A stretch of 64,000 nucleotides of DNA, taken from NCBI GenBank assembly GCA_020852705.1, contig JADZAP010000040.1:124001-188000 (forward strand), written 5' to 3'. The translations under genes and the position numbers were made by a program. The DNA is from Ignavibacteria bacterium. Lineage in GTDB: Bacteria > Bacteroidota > Ignavibacteria > Tepidaquicellales > OLB5. The notes under the pieces were generated by a model, which was not told the origin of the DNA, did not search any database, and saw only the letters and a list, made by a program, of their open reading frames with translations. The number at the start of each line of letters is the position of its first letter. The first letter of the stretch is position 1. Shown here piece after piece: positions 15,786 to 25,576 of the stretch.

Positions 15786-17609
15786 TTGAAGAATTTTATT
15801 CATAATAACAGGATTAGGAATATTGCAATTATTGCACACGTAGATCATGGTAAAACTACTTTGGTTGATCACATGTTCAAGCAATCGGGTACTTTCCGCG
15901 AAAATCAGGAAGTTGAAGAACGTGTTATGGATAATATGGATCTTGAGCGTGAACGCGGAATTACAATTGCTGCAAAAAACTGCTCGGTTGAGTGGGGCGG
16001 AGTAAAGATAAATATTCTTGATACTCCTGGTCATGCTGATTTTGGCGGAGAAGTTGAGCGTGCATTAATGATGGTTGACGGTGCAATTTTACTTGTTGAT
16101 GCATCTGAGGGTCCTTTGCCGCAAACACGTTTTGTTTTAAAAAAGGCACTGGCTTCTGATAAAAGAATTATAGTTCTGATTAATAAAATAGATCGTAAGG
16201 ATGCACGCGCAAAAGATGTACTTGATGAAATATATAATCTGTTTCTTGATCTTGATGCAACGGAAGAACAAATCGATTTTCCGATACTTTATTCTGTTGG
16301 CAGAAATGGAATAGCTCAAAATAAACTTGAAGATAAAGGAACTGATCTGGCTCCGTTGTTCAACAAAATTATTGACTATATACCCGGACCTCTATATATG
16401 AATGATGAACCTTTTCAATTGCTGGTTACAGATCTTGATTATTCCGATTATATTGGCAGACTTGCAATAGGCAGAGTTGCCAATGGCTTGGCGCACATAA
16501 ATGATGCTATGGTATGTATTGGTGAAGATGGCACACAAAAGCCGCTTAAAATTACTAAATTGCAAGTCTATGAAGGTACTAAGCTAAAGGAAACCGATGC
16601 AGCAGAACCCGGTGAAATTGTGATTCTTTCAGGAATTGAAGATGTTCATATAGGAGATACTATCTGCAGTAAAGATAACCCTAAATCTCTCAAAAGAATA
16701 GTGGTTGATGAGCCAACTATTTCAATAGTATTTGGAATAAATACCTCACCATTTTCAGGCAAAGAAGGCAAATATGTTCAATCAGCAAAGCTTAAAGAAA
16801 GATTGATTAAAGAGACATTAAGGAATGTTGCACTTAAGTGCGAAGAAACCGAAAGTGCAGATCAATTTATTGTTAAAGGCAGAGGGGAGTTTCAGATGGT
16901 AATACTTATTGAAACCCTTAGGAGAGAGGGATATGAAATGTCAGTTGGCAGACCGCATGTAATTTACAAGCAAAAGAATAACAAAAAACTTGAGCCAATC
17001 GAACATCTCTTTATTGACTGCGAAGAAAATTTTGTTGGAATTGTAACTGATAAGCTTTCTCAACGTAAGGGGAGAATGGTTAATTTAGTTAACCATGGTT
17101 CTGGACGTGTAAGGGTTGAGTTCACAATTCCTTCACGCGGACTTATTGGATACCGGAATGAATTCCTTACAGATACCAAAGGAACTGGGATAATGAATTC
17201 TTATCTGGAAAGCTACGAAGAATACCGCGGAGATTTCCCAATAAGAAATACCGGTTCACTTATTTCAGACAGACAAGGAGATACAACCGGTTATGCTTTA
17301 TTTAACCTTGAGCCAAGGGGCATATTATTCTGCTCACCCGGCGAAGCAGTTTATGAAGGTATGATAGTTGGCGAGCATAACAGAGATAATGACCTTAATG
17401 TTAATGCAACAAAACCAAAAAAGCTGTCAAATATGCGCGCATCCAGCAAAGATGAAGGTATAATTTTAACTCCTGTTACTCCAATGACACTTGAAAAGGC
17501 AATTGAATTCATAAATGATGATGAAGTAGTTGAAGTAACCCCAAAGAGTATACGACTAAGAAAATCTATTCTTTCAGCACAAAAAAGGCAAACAGCCAAT
17601 AAAAATTAA
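15786..17609 (+). CDS. typA: Ribosome-associated translational GTPase TypA/BipA
   Basis: TypA is an elongation-factor-like GTPase involved in ribosome assembly and stress or cold adaptation. G1 AHVDHGKTT, the switch I segment with RGITI, G3 DTPGHADFGG and G4 NKIDR are all present in the first 140 residues. EF-G-like domains III and V and the TypA-specific C-terminal domain follow, to a normal total of 607 residues. Translation probably starts at TTG 15786: an in-frame stop lies just upstream and the conserved NIRNIAIIAHVDHG segment is already at residues 8-21. A possible -7 element, TATATTTG, lies at 15686-15693. Confidence 0.94.
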   Translation: MKNFIHNNRIRNIAIIAHVDHGKTTLVDHMFKQSGTFRENQEVEERVMDNMDLERERGITIAAKNCSVEWGGVKINILDTPGHADFGGEVERALMMVDGAILLVDASEGPLPQTRFVLKKALASDKRIIVLINKIDRKDARAKDVLDEIYNLFLDLDATEEQIDFPILYSVGRNGIAQNKLEDKGTDLAPLFNKIIDYIPGPLYMNDEPFQLLVTDLDYSDYIGRLAIGRVANGLAHINDAMVCIGEDGTQKPLKITKLQVYEGTKLKETDAAEPGEIVILSGIEDVHIGDTICSKDNPKSLKRIVVDEPTISIVFGINTSPFSGKEGKYVQSAKLKERLIKETLRNVALKCEETESADQFIVKGRGEFQMVILIETLRREGYEMSVGRPHVIYKQKNNKKLEPIEHLFIDCEENFVGIVTDKLSQRKGRMVNLVNHGSGRVRVEFTIPSRGLIGYRNEFLTDTKGTGIMNSYLESYEEYRGDFPIRNTGSLISDRQGDTTGYALFNLEPRGILFCSPGEAVYEGMIVGEHNRDNDLNVNATKPKKLSNMRASSKDEGIILTPVTPMTLEKAIEFINDDEVVEVTPKSIRLRKSILSAQKRQTANKN

Positions 17610-17753
17610 TAATTTGTAAAATTAGTTAACTAAATTTTCAAATACAAACTTATACTTTTATATATTAATTATAAATTATATTTATTAAATTTAAAGATTA
17701 TTAATTTTAATTTATAAATTAACTTAAATACTAAACAATAATATTAATTACAG

Positions 17754-19451
17754 ATGAAATTCAGTGAGATAGAGTATAAACGTCCGAATTTGCAGGAAAT
17801 TATAGAAAAATTTGATCATCTTATCGACCTTCTTAATAAAGCAGAAAACATTGACGAGCAGGATGTACTTATTAAAAACATAAATGCTCTTAGAATGGAA
17901 TTTCAAACCAACAGCACAATTGCAAGTATAAAATACTCAATAGATACCAACGATAAAGAGTTTGAAGATGAACAGAGTTTTTACGATATGAACTCTCCTC
18001 TATTTGAAGGATTGGTGCATAAATATTACTCAGCAATTGTTAATTCAAAATTCAGAAAAGAGCTGGAAGCAAAATGGGGGAAACAGCTTTTTGATGTTGC
18101 TGAAATCACTTTAAGAACGTTTTCACCGGAAATTATTGAAGAACTGAAAAAAGAAAATGAACTTCGCACTGAATATACAAAACTTTTAGCTTCTGCAAAA
18201 GTATTTTTTGATGGAGAAGAAAAGAACCTGCAAGGGCTAATTCCTTACATGGAATCTACTGACCGTGAAGTTAGAAAAGCTGCAAATGAAGCCAAATGGA
18301 ATTTTTTTGCTGAAAATGAAGAAGAATTCGACAGACTTTATGATGATCTTGTTAAATTAAGAGACAGGATGGCTAAAAAACTTGGCTACAAGAATTTTGT
18401 ACAAATGGGTTATGACCGTATGGGACGTACGGATTATAATGCTGAAATGGTAAAAAAATTCCGTGACCAGGTTAAGGAAACTATAGTTCCAATTGCAATG
18501 AAGCTTAAACAAAAACAGCAAAAAAGACTTGGGCTGGAATCATTTATGTATTATGATCAGCAGTTAGATTATAAATCTGGCAATGCAAAGCCGCATGGAT
18601 CTCCTGAATGGATTGTTAGCTGTGCTAGAAATATGTATTCCGAGCTTTCACCCGAAACAAATGAATTTTTCAATTTCATGCTTGAAAATGAAATGATGGA
18701 CCTTGTAAACAAAAAAGGTAAAGATACGGGCGGTTACTGTACATTCATAGAAAAATATAAATCACCATTTATATTTTCAAATTTTAACGGAACAATGGGC
18801 GATATAGAAGTATTGACCCACGAAGCGGGTCATGCTTTTCAGGCATATTCAAGCCGTAATTTTGAAACTCCCGAATATTTTTTCCCAACATCAGAAGCTT
18901 GTGAAATACACTCTATGAGTATGGAATTTTTAACATGGCCCTGGATGAATTGTTTTTTTAAAGATCAGACAGAAAAATTTAAGTATTCACATTTAAAAGG
19001 TTCTGTAATATTTATACCTTACGGAGTAACTGTTGATGAATTTCAGACTTGGGTTTATGAAAATCCCGAAGCATTGCCTTCAGAAAGAAAACAAGCTTGG
19101 CTGGAAATTGAAAAGAAATACATGCCATATATCAAATACGATAATAATGATTTTCTTGAAAGAGGAGGCAGATGGCAGCAGCAAAGACATATATACATGA
19201 GCCCGTTTTATTATATTGATTACTGCCTTGCACAGATATGTGCTTTTCAGTTCTGGAAAAAATCCATAGAAAACCGTGAAAATGCATTAGAAGATTACTT
19301 AAGACTTTGCAAAGCAGGCGGAAGTAAGTCATTTTTAGGACTTGTTGAAACAGCAAATTTAATATCACCATTTGAAGATGGCTGTCTTAGTTCGTTTATG
19401 GGTGTTATAGATAACTGGCTGGAAAATTTTGATGATACAAGTGTAAATTAA
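17754..19451 (+). CDS. M3 family oligoendopeptidase
   Basis: This is a cytoplasmic zinc metallopeptidase of the thimet oligopeptidase / PepF group that degrades short peptides. The zinc motif HEAGH is at residues 356-360, with a further Glu about 25 residues on in SEACEIHSMSMEF. The N-terminal helical part and the C-terminal YIDYCLAQICAFQFW region fit the M3B oligoendopeptidase pattern. Length is 565 residues and no signal peptide is present. It follows typA by 144 AT-rich bases in which I see no clear promoter. The start ATG lacks a good Shine-Dalgarno sequence. Confidence 0.92.
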   Translation: MKFSEIEYKRPNLQEIIEKFDHLIDLLNKAENIDEQDVLIKNINALRMEFQTNSTIASIKYSIDTNDKEFEDEQSFYDMNSPLFEGLVHKYYSAIVNSKFRKELEAKWGKQLFDVAEITLRTFSPEIIEELKKENELRTEYTKLLASAKVFFDGEEKNLQGLIPYMESTDREVRKAANEAKWNFFAENEEEFDRLYDDLVKLRDRMAKKLGYKNFVQMGYDRMGRTDYNAEMVKKFRDQVKETIVPIAMKLKQKQQKRLGLESFMYYDQQLDYKSGNAKPHGSPEWIVSCARNMYSELSPETNEFFNFMLENEMMDLVNKKGKDTGGYCTFIEKYKSPFIFSNFNGTMGDIEVLTHEAGHAFQAYSSRNFETPEYFFPTSEACEIHSMSMEFLTWPWMNCFFKDQTEKFKYSHLKGSVIFIPYGVTVDEFQTWVYENPEALPSERKQAWLEIEKKYMPYIKYDNNDFLERGGRWQQQRHIYMSPFYYIDYCLAQICAFQFWKKSIENRENALEDYLRLCKAGGSKSFLGLVETANLISPFEDGCLSSFMGVIDNWLENFDDTSVN

Positions 19452-19484
19452 TATATATTTCAATAATCATAAATGAGGTTTAAA

Positions 19485-20147
19485 ATGATTAAAGCGATAA
19501 TATTTATATCACTATTGTTTATTTTTTCAGCAAGTCTGCTTGCAGATCTGCTGCCCGAAGGAAAAAAAAGAATTGATTTCAGTTTTGAACTAACAAATAT
19601 TAATTCTTACCCTGATTATACATTTATTGCCTATCCCTTTAACAATTCCAATGGTGCTCCGGATATTATTGCACTTATCATTAAAGATGGTTCAAACATT
19701 AACCCCTCTTGTAAATACGGTTCCCCAAAGATATTAGCTGTTAAAACTGCAGATTTTGATAAAGAGTTATTTGATTCAATTAATTCAATTAATGAAAGCA
19801 ATATCAGAAACATTAAACTTGAAAAATTCTTTTCATCGGAGAAATTTATTTTTTCAAAAAATGTTCAATGCGAAGCTTATGCAAACAGAGATGCAAAATA
19901 TTATTATATAAATGAACAATACAGCATTGAAAACATTTCTTCAGAATTGCTTGCCATTAAATCTAAAAAAATTATTTATAAAGATAAAAACAAAAATATA
20001 ATTGATGCAGAAGATTCAAAAAGTTTCAGCAAGGATGATGTTGTTTCTCCTGCTTCTGAAGTTAGTTCATACCTTATTATTATAATTCCAATCCTTGCAT
20101 TAATTGCCCTTATTACAGTACTGGTAATAAGGAAAATGAAAAAATAA
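19485..20147 (+). CDS. Uncharacterised membrane-anchored exported protein
   Basis: The product has a signal peptide (MIKAIIFISLLFIFSASLLA), an exported domain of about 165 residues, and one C-terminal membrane helix (YLIIIIPILALIALITVLVI) with a basic tail. The exported domain would therefore face the periplasm. The ATG at 19485 is chosen over the one at 19473 because GAGG lies 6 bases before it. The stop overlaps the start of the next gene (TAATG), so translation is coupled. I do not recognise a family. Confidence 0.75.
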   Translation: MIKAIIFISLLFIFSASLLADLLPEGKKRIDFSFELTNINSYPDYTFIAYPFNNSNGAPDIIALIIKDGSNINPSCKYGSPKILAVKTADFDKELFDSINSINESNIRNIKLEKFFSSEKFIFSKNVQCEAYANRDAKYYYINEQYSIENISSELLAIKSKKIIYKDKNKNIIDAEDSKSFSKDDVVSPASEVSSYLIIIIPILALIALITVLVIRKMKK

Positions 20148-20497
20148 TGTTTGAATATTTTTCAGCTCTTGGTATTACAATTGCTGTTGAATATATAGTT
20201 TATCTTATCTTTATCAGGAAAAAACCTTATTGTTTATTATTATATTCAATAATAATTAACTGTATTACACATCCTTTAGCATATTATTTTTATTCTTATT
20301 TTTTATCTAACACATTGAGTATTAATTCTTTGGAAATTAATAATTCTGTGAATATATATTTTATTATAATTGAATTAGTTGTATTTTTAAGTGAAGTTAT
20401 TCCAATAAAATATTTAATAAATGTAAGCTATAAAAAAGCTTTTTTGATTTCATTTACTGCAAATTTAGTTACAGCATCTTTAAGTTTTATTGTTTAA
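20147..20497 (+). CDS. Small uncharacterised membrane protein
   Basis: The 116-residue product has four predicted hydrophobic segments and almost no soluble part. It overlaps the preceding gene by one base and precedes an MFS-like transporter gene by 10 bp. The tight packing suggests the three membrane proteins are made together. Its N-terminal residues MFEYFSALGITIAVEYIVYLIFIRKKPYCLL place a basic loop after the first helix. No family is recognised. Confidence 0.65.
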   Translation: MFEYFSALGITIAVEYIVYLIFIRKKPYCLLLYSIIINCITHPLAYYFYSYFLSNTLSINSLEINNSVNIYFIIIELVVFLSEVIPIKYLINVSYKKAFLISFTANLVTASLSFIV

Positions 20498-20507
20498 ATA
20501 AAAATAG

Positions 20508-21551
20508 ATGAAAAAAACATCATTGCCGGTAATATTAGGAATTTCTCACGGAATTTCTGACTGCTCAGCAGGTCTATTGCTCGGTTCGCTTTCACGCGAC
20601 ACATCAATTTTTTCGATTGGGGCATTGGTATTGCTGTATAATATACTGGCATTTGGCGCTCAGCCTCTTGCAGGCTTATTGATTGATAAGCTTAAATCTC
20701 CAAAAATTGCAACAGTTTTTGGAATGGCATTAATGATTGCCGCAATTGTTTTATTTTATGTTAATCCAATTTTTTCAGTAATACTAGCAGGTCTTGCTTC
20801 CGCTGTGTTTCATACCGGAGGCGGTGCACTTGCACTTTGTATATCTCCGGGAAATGCTTCAAATGCAGGAATATTTGCTGCTCCCGGTGTTGCAGGTCTT
20901 GCAATAGGCGGTTATCTTGCTGTGAATGGAATTTTCCCCTCTATAATAATTATTTTAGCACTTGTAATACTTTCACTCTTTATTATTGCTTTCAAGCAGC
21001 CGGTTTTACCTTATAATTTTAAAGCTGATGATACAGAATTTGAAAAACATGATTTTGTGATGTTAATTCTGCTGCTTGCTATTGCATTACGCTCTGCAGT
21101 ATGGAATATTTTTCAGTACATAAATCAAGGTGAAATTACAACTTTAATACTGATTTCGTTGGCTGCGGCAAGTGGTAAAATAATTGGCGGTTTTGCTGGA
21201 GATTACTTTGGCTGGAAAAGATATTCATACACTGTATTGCTTGCAGCTATACCGCTGTTAATATTTGGAGAGTACAGCATTTATTTTCTGCTTCCGGGAA
21301 TTGCACTGCTTCAATCGGTTACACCAATAATGGTATCAGCGGTATATAAAAATATTAAAAAACTCCCGGCAACTGCAGCGGGATTATCTTTTGGATTTGC
21401 TATAGCTGCCGGTGGTTTGCCATTTATTCAGCAATCGGGTATAAATGATAATGTAATAAGATCTCCATTAGTGCTAGCCGGTATAATTTTATTAACTGTA
21501 ATCCTTGTAATCTACGGCATTAAAAGGAAAAGAGAGAGTTTTGCCTCTTAA
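20508..21551 (+). CDS. MFS-like transporter
   Basis: The 347-residue protein has roughly ten to twelve hydrophobic segments. The loop after the second helix, GLLIDKLKSPKIATVFG, matches the MFS motif A pattern (G-x-L-x-D-K/R-x-x-x). The second half repeats this loosely in GGFAGDYFGWKRYS, giving the expected twofold pseudo-symmetry. It is shorter than a typical 400-residue MFS member. The first helix contains ISHGISDCSAGLLLG, reminiscent of the fosmidomycin-resistance subgroup. The substrate is unknown. It lies in a compact block of unknown genes. Confidence 0.7.
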   Translation: MKKTSLPVILGISHGISDCSAGLLLGSLSRDTSIFSIGALVLLYNILAFGAQPLAGLLIDKLKSPKIATVFGMALMIAAIVLFYVNPIFSVILAGLASAVFHTGGGALALCISPGNASNAGIFAAPGVAGLAIGGYLAVNGIFPSIIIILALVILSLFIIAFKQPVLPYNFKADDTEFEKHDFVMLILLLAIALRSAVWNIFQYINQGEITTLILISLAAASGKIIGGFAGDYFGWKRYSYTVLLAAIPLLIFGEYSIYFLLPGIALLQSVTPIMVSAVYKNIKKLPATAAGLSFGFAIAAGGLPFIQQSGINDNVIRSPLVLAGIILLTVILVIYGIKRKRESFAS

Positions 21552-22008
21552 TAAACTTCTTAATTACAATACTATATACAACCAATGGGTTAGCAACGGT
21601 TCAACAAAAGAAGCTGCTATTGAACTAACCTTACAACAGCTTGATGCTCTAGAAGAAATAGTGAACAATGATATAAGCTGGCATGAGCTGTTAAAGATTT
21701 CTGCAAACGGAAGAAACCAAGATGCTTGGTTGGCTATGGATTGGCCCGAAGGTTTTGATGAGCTTTTATTATGTGTACCTTTATGTAAATTTATTGATTG
21801 GGAGTGCAGTAAATGCTTTGTGGGAATGCGTCAGGAAAATAATTCATGTGCGTTTGACTATTCAATATTTGGATATATTGGTGAGCTAATTAAAACAGGT
21901 TCAAGGGATGAACTTAAGCAGCATATTTTAAATACCAAGATGTTCATTAAAAACAGTAATTATTTATGGAATATTCATAAATGCGAAATTGAAATTTTAA
22001 AACCGTAA
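21541..22008 (+). CDS. Uncharacterised Cys-containing cytoplasmic protein
   Basis: The 155-residue product starts at TTG, overlapping the transporter stop by 11 bp; no ATG or GTG start is available before the conserved-looking body. A cysteine cluster, CVPLCKFIDWECSKCFVGM (C-x4-C-x6-C-x2-C), could bind a metal. There is no signal peptide or membrane helix. The next gene also encodes a small CxxC protein. No family is recognised. Confidence 0.65.
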   Translation: MPLNKLLNYNTIYNQWVSNGSTKEAAIELTLQQLDALEEIVNNDISWHELLKISANGRNQDAWLAMDWPEGFDELLLCVPLCKFIDWECSKCFVGMRQENNSCAFDYSIFGYIGELIKTGSRDELKQHILNTKMFIKNSNYLWNIHKCEIEILKP

Positions 22009-22026
22009 TTTTATTTTTTAGTTGAT

Positions 22027-22206
22027 ATGGAATATTTTTTTACATGTCCCTATTGCTGGCAGGAAATATCATTTATACTTGATATAACTGCAGATAAACA
22101 GAAATATATTGAAGATTGCGAAGTTTGCTGCAGACCTATAGAGGTTTATTTTGAAATTTCAGAAAATGATATTTCATTTTTTAAGGCAACTGAAGCCGAT
22201 AATTAG
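22027..22206 (+). CDS. Small CPxC motif zinc-ribbon-like protein
   Basis: This 59-residue protein begins MEYFFTCPYCWQEISFILD and has a second pair in EDCEVCCRPIEVYFEI, giving CPxC and CxxC knuckles. It matches the small cysteine-rich proteins annotated as CPXCG-motif proteins. These are thought to bind zinc; their role is unknown. The gene starts 18 bp after the preceding stop and lies 9 bp before the next start, consistent with one operon. Confidence 0.8.
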   Translation: MEYFFTCPYCWQEISFILDITADKQKYIEDCEVCCRPIEVYFEISENDISFFKATEADN

Positions 22207-22215
22207 CAGATAATT

Positions 22216-22518
22216 ATGACAGAAAAAAAAATCCCCAAAGAGGTTTACAGTATCATTACTTCAAATTTTGAGCTTGAAGAAAGAAATGTAATTTCAATAG
22301 AAGACGTTCACCGTGCTTTAACTTTTAAGATACGGGAACTTTTAGATAAAAATGTTGAAATGCTTTTATCAATTTTATACAGAATTGATGTTGGGCAAAA
22401 GATAACAGATGAAATTTTCAAGAATTCTTCCAAAGAAGATATTGCAATTAAACTTTCTGATGCAATAATTGAGCGTCAACTGCAAAAAGTATTATCAAGA
22501 AAAAAATACAGAGAATAA
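22216..22518 (+). CDS. Small uncharacterised helical protein
   Basis: The 100-residue product is charged and predicted helical throughout, with no signal peptide, membrane helix or cysteine. Segments such as VHRALTFKIRELLDKNVEMLLSILYRIDVGQK suggest an amphipathic helical bundle, possibly a protein-protein or nucleic-acid-binding module. It is the last gene of the plus-strand block and converges on the Yip1-like gene; no terminator hairpin was seen in the 62 bp between them. Confidence 0.7.
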   Translation: MTEKKIPKEVYSIITSNFELEERNVISIEDVHRALTFKIRELLDKNVEMLLSILYRIDVGQKITDEIFKNSSKEDIAIKLSDAIIERQLQKVLSRKKYRE

Positions 22519-22580
22519 ATCCCTAAATACGAAATAAACAATAATATAATATATCCCCGTTTGTAACTTACTTAATTTAT

Positions 22581-23387
22581 TTATCTTCCAACAAACATAC
22601 CTAATGGACCAAATGATGTTAAAATCACCCATATTATCCATAATGCAAATACAAACGGCATTGCAACTGAATATTTTAACTTAGAAACTTTTGCTATACC
22701 AATACCAATAACAATAAGATACCAAATATTTATGAGGTCAAAACTTGCAATGAAAGAATATAAATCTTTACCCAAAGATTCTTTTGAAACTAACAGTACA
22801 GGTCCGATATTTATCATTAATTTTCCCATAAAAATTGCAAGCACAGTATCAACAATCATCTGAATTGCAGTAATTAAAGCAGCAAGTCCTAATACATTCA
22901 TAATATCAATATATCCTGCTGTACCTTTAAATATTTTTAAACCTCCCCAATAAATGAGTGCTTTTAAAAAGAATATAATTAGAATTCCAAAGAAAGAACC
23001 TAATACTCCAAAAATTACAAATGTATTTCCGCCAAACATTTTTTCGGATTTATCAAGCTGTTCATCTGCCTGTTCACGAGTCATTTTGCCTTCTTTTACA
23101 GCATCATCAAATCGCTTTCTCATCGCTTCTATCTGTTGAGATTTGATTTCTGAGGAAAGTTCCTCATCTCTTGTAACCAATATACTGGAAATAACGCTGA
23201 TAACGAGCAGTATTAGCAGGGGAATAAGCCAGTAATTTTTCTTTTTTGAAATTTTTACCGATTCAAATGTAACACCGGGTTCTGAAAATACACCTGCCAT
23301 TGCATCACCCAAAGATATATTTTCATCAAGTTCAACCGGATTACTTTCCGATTCATTTAACTGATTTTGATTGTTATTTTCATCCAT
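22581..23387 (-). CDS. YIP1 family membrane protein
   Basis: The 268-residue protein has an acidic Asn/Glu-rich N-terminus, one membrane helix at about 50-70, a charged helical insertion (EEQLD-type, about 73-112), and four further helices forming the Yip1-like domain. The domain includes LKALIYWGGLKIFKG and FDLINIWYLIVIGIGIAKVSKLK. Bacterial Yip1 proteins are inner-membrane proteins of uncertain role. It begins 20 bp after dapB and ends the long minus-strand block. Confidence 0.8.
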   Translation of the reverse strand: MDENNNQNQLNESESNPVELDENISLGDAMAGVFSEPGVTFESVKISKKKNYWLIPLLILLVISVISSILVTRDEELSSEIKSQQIEAMRKRFDDAVKEGKMTREQADEQLDKSEKMFGGNTFVIFGVLGSFFGILIIFFLKALIYWGGLKIFKGTAGYIDIMNVLGLAALITAIQMIVDTVLAIFMGKLMINIGPVLLVSKESLGKDLYSFIASFDLINIWYLIVIGIGIAKVSKLKYSVAMPFVFALWIIWVILTSFGPLGMFVGR

Positions 23388-23407
23388 TTTTTTAAAATAT
23401 TGTTTTA

Positions 23408-24127
23408 TTATAATTCGTTGAAAATATCTTCAAACTTATAAAATCCTTTTTTGCCGAATATGAATTTTGCTGCAACCAAGGCACCTTCAGCAAAACCCCG
23501 CCTTGAGTTTGCTTTGTGCCTTAAAGATATTTCATCTGCATTACTGCTGAACTTTATTTCGTGTGTACCAACAACATTTTTAATTCGTTTTGAAATTATG
23601 TTTAACTCATTAACTTCAGGTGTATCTGAATCACTTACGATTTTATTTTTCCGGTTAACATTTTCAACAATATATTCCGCAATTCTAATAGCTGTTCCGC
23701 TTGGTTTATCCAGCTTTTGAGTATGATGTGTTTCGGTTATTTCTGCATTGTATTGTGAATATTTATTAATTATCCCTGCGGAATATTTTGCAATCTGGAA
23801 GAAAATATTTACACCAACCGAAAAATTGCTGGCATAAATAAATCCGTTGCCAAATTTATCTATAATATTTTTAATTTGATCAGCTTTATGATACCAGCCC
23901 GTTGTACCGCATACAATATTTATGCCCTTAGATGAAAGGAACTCAATATTTTCAATTACAGAGTCAGGAGTTGAAAACTCAATTGCAACATCTGTATTAC
24001 TTTTTAGATGTTTATTTACAGGATTTATTACATCATATTTTCCGGTAATATTAAATTCATTTTTATGGGCTAATGATTCTATCATTTTTCCCATTTTTCC
24101 GTAACCCACAATGGCTAAATTTATCAT
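23408..24127 (-). CDS. dapB: 4-hydroxy-tetrahydrodipicolinate reductase
   Basis: DapB reduces hydroxy-tetrahydrodipicolinate in lysine/diaminopimelate synthesis using NAD(P)H. The nucleotide-binding start is IAIVGYGKMGKMIE-like, the catalytic loop is ETHHTQKLDKPSGTA with the paired His and Lys, and VCGTTGWY is also present. The 239-residue length is the short form common in this phylum. Its start codon overlaps the aspartate kinase stop (ATGA type), so the two steps of one pathway are translationally coupled. Confidence 0.92.
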   Translation of the reverse strand: MINLAIVGYGKMGKMIESLAHKNEFNITGKYDVINPVNKHLKSNTDVAIEFSTPDSVIENIEFLSSKGINIVCGTTGWYHKADQIKNIIDKFGNGFIYASNFSVGVNIFFQIAKYSAGIINKYSQYNAEITETHHTQKLDKPSGTAIRIAEYIVENVNRKNKIVSDSDTPEVNELNIISKRIKNVVGTHEIKFSSNADEISLRHKANSRRGFAEGALVAAKFIFGKKGFYKFEDIFNEL

Positions 24128-25566
24128 TATGCAATTAGTTTTTTAGGTTTATGGCATATTTCTTCAAATAATTCAGAGCCTGAAGACCTAAGCTCAAAGA
24201 ATTCTTTATGTAAATTTTTTATTACTTCTTCAAACTCATTTAAATTTACAAGTAGTGAAAAACTGTGTGGATTGAAGCCGTAAATTATTGACTCAACCTT
24301 TGTTTTAGGGTTACACAGAAAAATACTTTGCTCAAAATTATTTATTGAACTTAATTTTGAGCCAACTAGTGTAACAAGTACTTTATCTTTAATTATTTCA
24401 CACTCAGAAATTTCTTCAAACTCACTTTTTAGCTCATCGTAATGAATTTTAGTATAAGCGTTTTCTGCAATCACTATAATCAGGGCATTATTTGATGAGA
24501 TAAGTATATCAATCTGCGGTTTATGACGAGAAAGTATGTTAAGCATCATTTCCCAAAATATAAACTGGCTCAGTGACTCCTTTGGCTTAATCCTTAAAAC
24601 AAGTATATTTTTTTTGTATGTTATTGATTTAATTTGCTCCGGATATTTTAACCCCGAGTTAATTAAGGAACCGGATGATTTAGTATTTTTGGAATTTAAT
24701 ATTTTTATGGGAATATCCTTTTTTAATGCAGGTTTAACGGAGTTTTTATGCAATACTTTTGCACCGAAGTTTGAAAGCTCTTCCATTTCTTTAAATGAAA
24801 TTTCATTAAGTTTTAAAGCTTGGGGTATTATATTGGGGTCGCAGGTTAATACTCCATCAACATCAGTCCATATTTGAATTTCATCCGCATCGGTTAAATA
24901 GCCGTATATTGCAGCAGAAAAATCTGAGCTTTCTCTTCCCATTGTTGTTGGTATGCCTTCTTCTGTTGAACCCATAAATCCCTGAGCAAGAACTGTTTTA
25001 CCTTCATTAAGGATAGGTTTTATAATTTTATCTGCATTTTTTTGAGAAAGCTCAAAATTTGGATAAGCCCTTGAGAAATCATTATTGGTCTTAATAATAT
25101 CCTGTGAGTTAATTAATTCTGCGTTTATACCTTCATTTTTCATAACATGGTAAATAACAGATGAGCTCATTAATTCACCAAACACTCTGAATGCATCAAG
25201 TATCCTGAGCGAAAGCTCGTTAATAATTGCCAGCCCCTTTATTAATTCAGCTATTTGGCGGTGGCAGCCAATAATTTTTTCAGCTGCACTTTGACGAAGT
25301 GCCTGATCTTTAACCAAGTCATTTATTATTTCATGATGTCGGTTTATAAGTTCATCTAAAAGTTTTTCTGCTTCATCTGAATTTTTATTAGCTGCAAAGT
25401 TTGCAATATTTTCAAGTATGGTAGTAGCTTTTGCAATTGCTGATACAACAACTACCTTTTTTGCTGTATTTGCTTTTACTATTTCAATAACATTATTAAT
25501 TGCTGTACTATCCTGAACGGAGGTTCCGCCGAATTTCATTACTGTAATGCCGCTTTTAACTTTCAT
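24127..25566 (-). CDS. lysC: Aspartate kinase (monofunctional)
   Basis: This enzyme catalyses the first step of the aspartate family pathway. Motifs are VMKFGGTSVQDS at the N-terminus, TMGRESSDFSAAIYG and IWTDVDGVLTCDPN in the catalytic domain, and C-terminal ACT-type regulatory sequence from about residue 310, suggesting feedback control by lysine or threonine. I place the start at ATG 25566 (MKVKSGITVMKFGG). A TTG at 25614 would overlap nadD by 38 bp and add an unrelated 16-residue leader. It is coupled to dapB downstream. Confidence 0.9.
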   Translation of the reverse strand: MKVKSGITVMKFGGTSVQDSTAINNVIEIVKANTAKKVVVVSAIAKATTILENIANFAANKNSDEAEKLLDELINRHHEIINDLVKDQALRQSAAEKIIGCHRQIAELIKGLAIINELSLRILDAFRVFGELMSSSVIYHVMKNEGINAELINSQDIIKTNNDFSRAYPNFELSQKNADKIIKPILNEGKTVLAQGFMGSTEEGIPTTMGRESSDFSAAIYGYLTDADEIQIWTDVDGVLTCDPNIIPQALKLNEISFKEMEELSNFGAKVLHKNSVKPALKKDIPIKILNSKNTKSSGSLINSGLKYPEQIKSITYKKNILVLRIKPKESLSQFIFWEMMLNILSRHKPQIDILISSNNALIIVIAENAYTKIHYDELKSEFEEISECEIIKDKVLVTLVGSKLSSINNFEQSIFLCNPKTKVESIIYGFNPHSFSLLVNLNEFEEVIKNLHKEFFELRSSGSELFEEICHKPKKLIA

Positions 25567-25576
25567 ATAATTCTGA

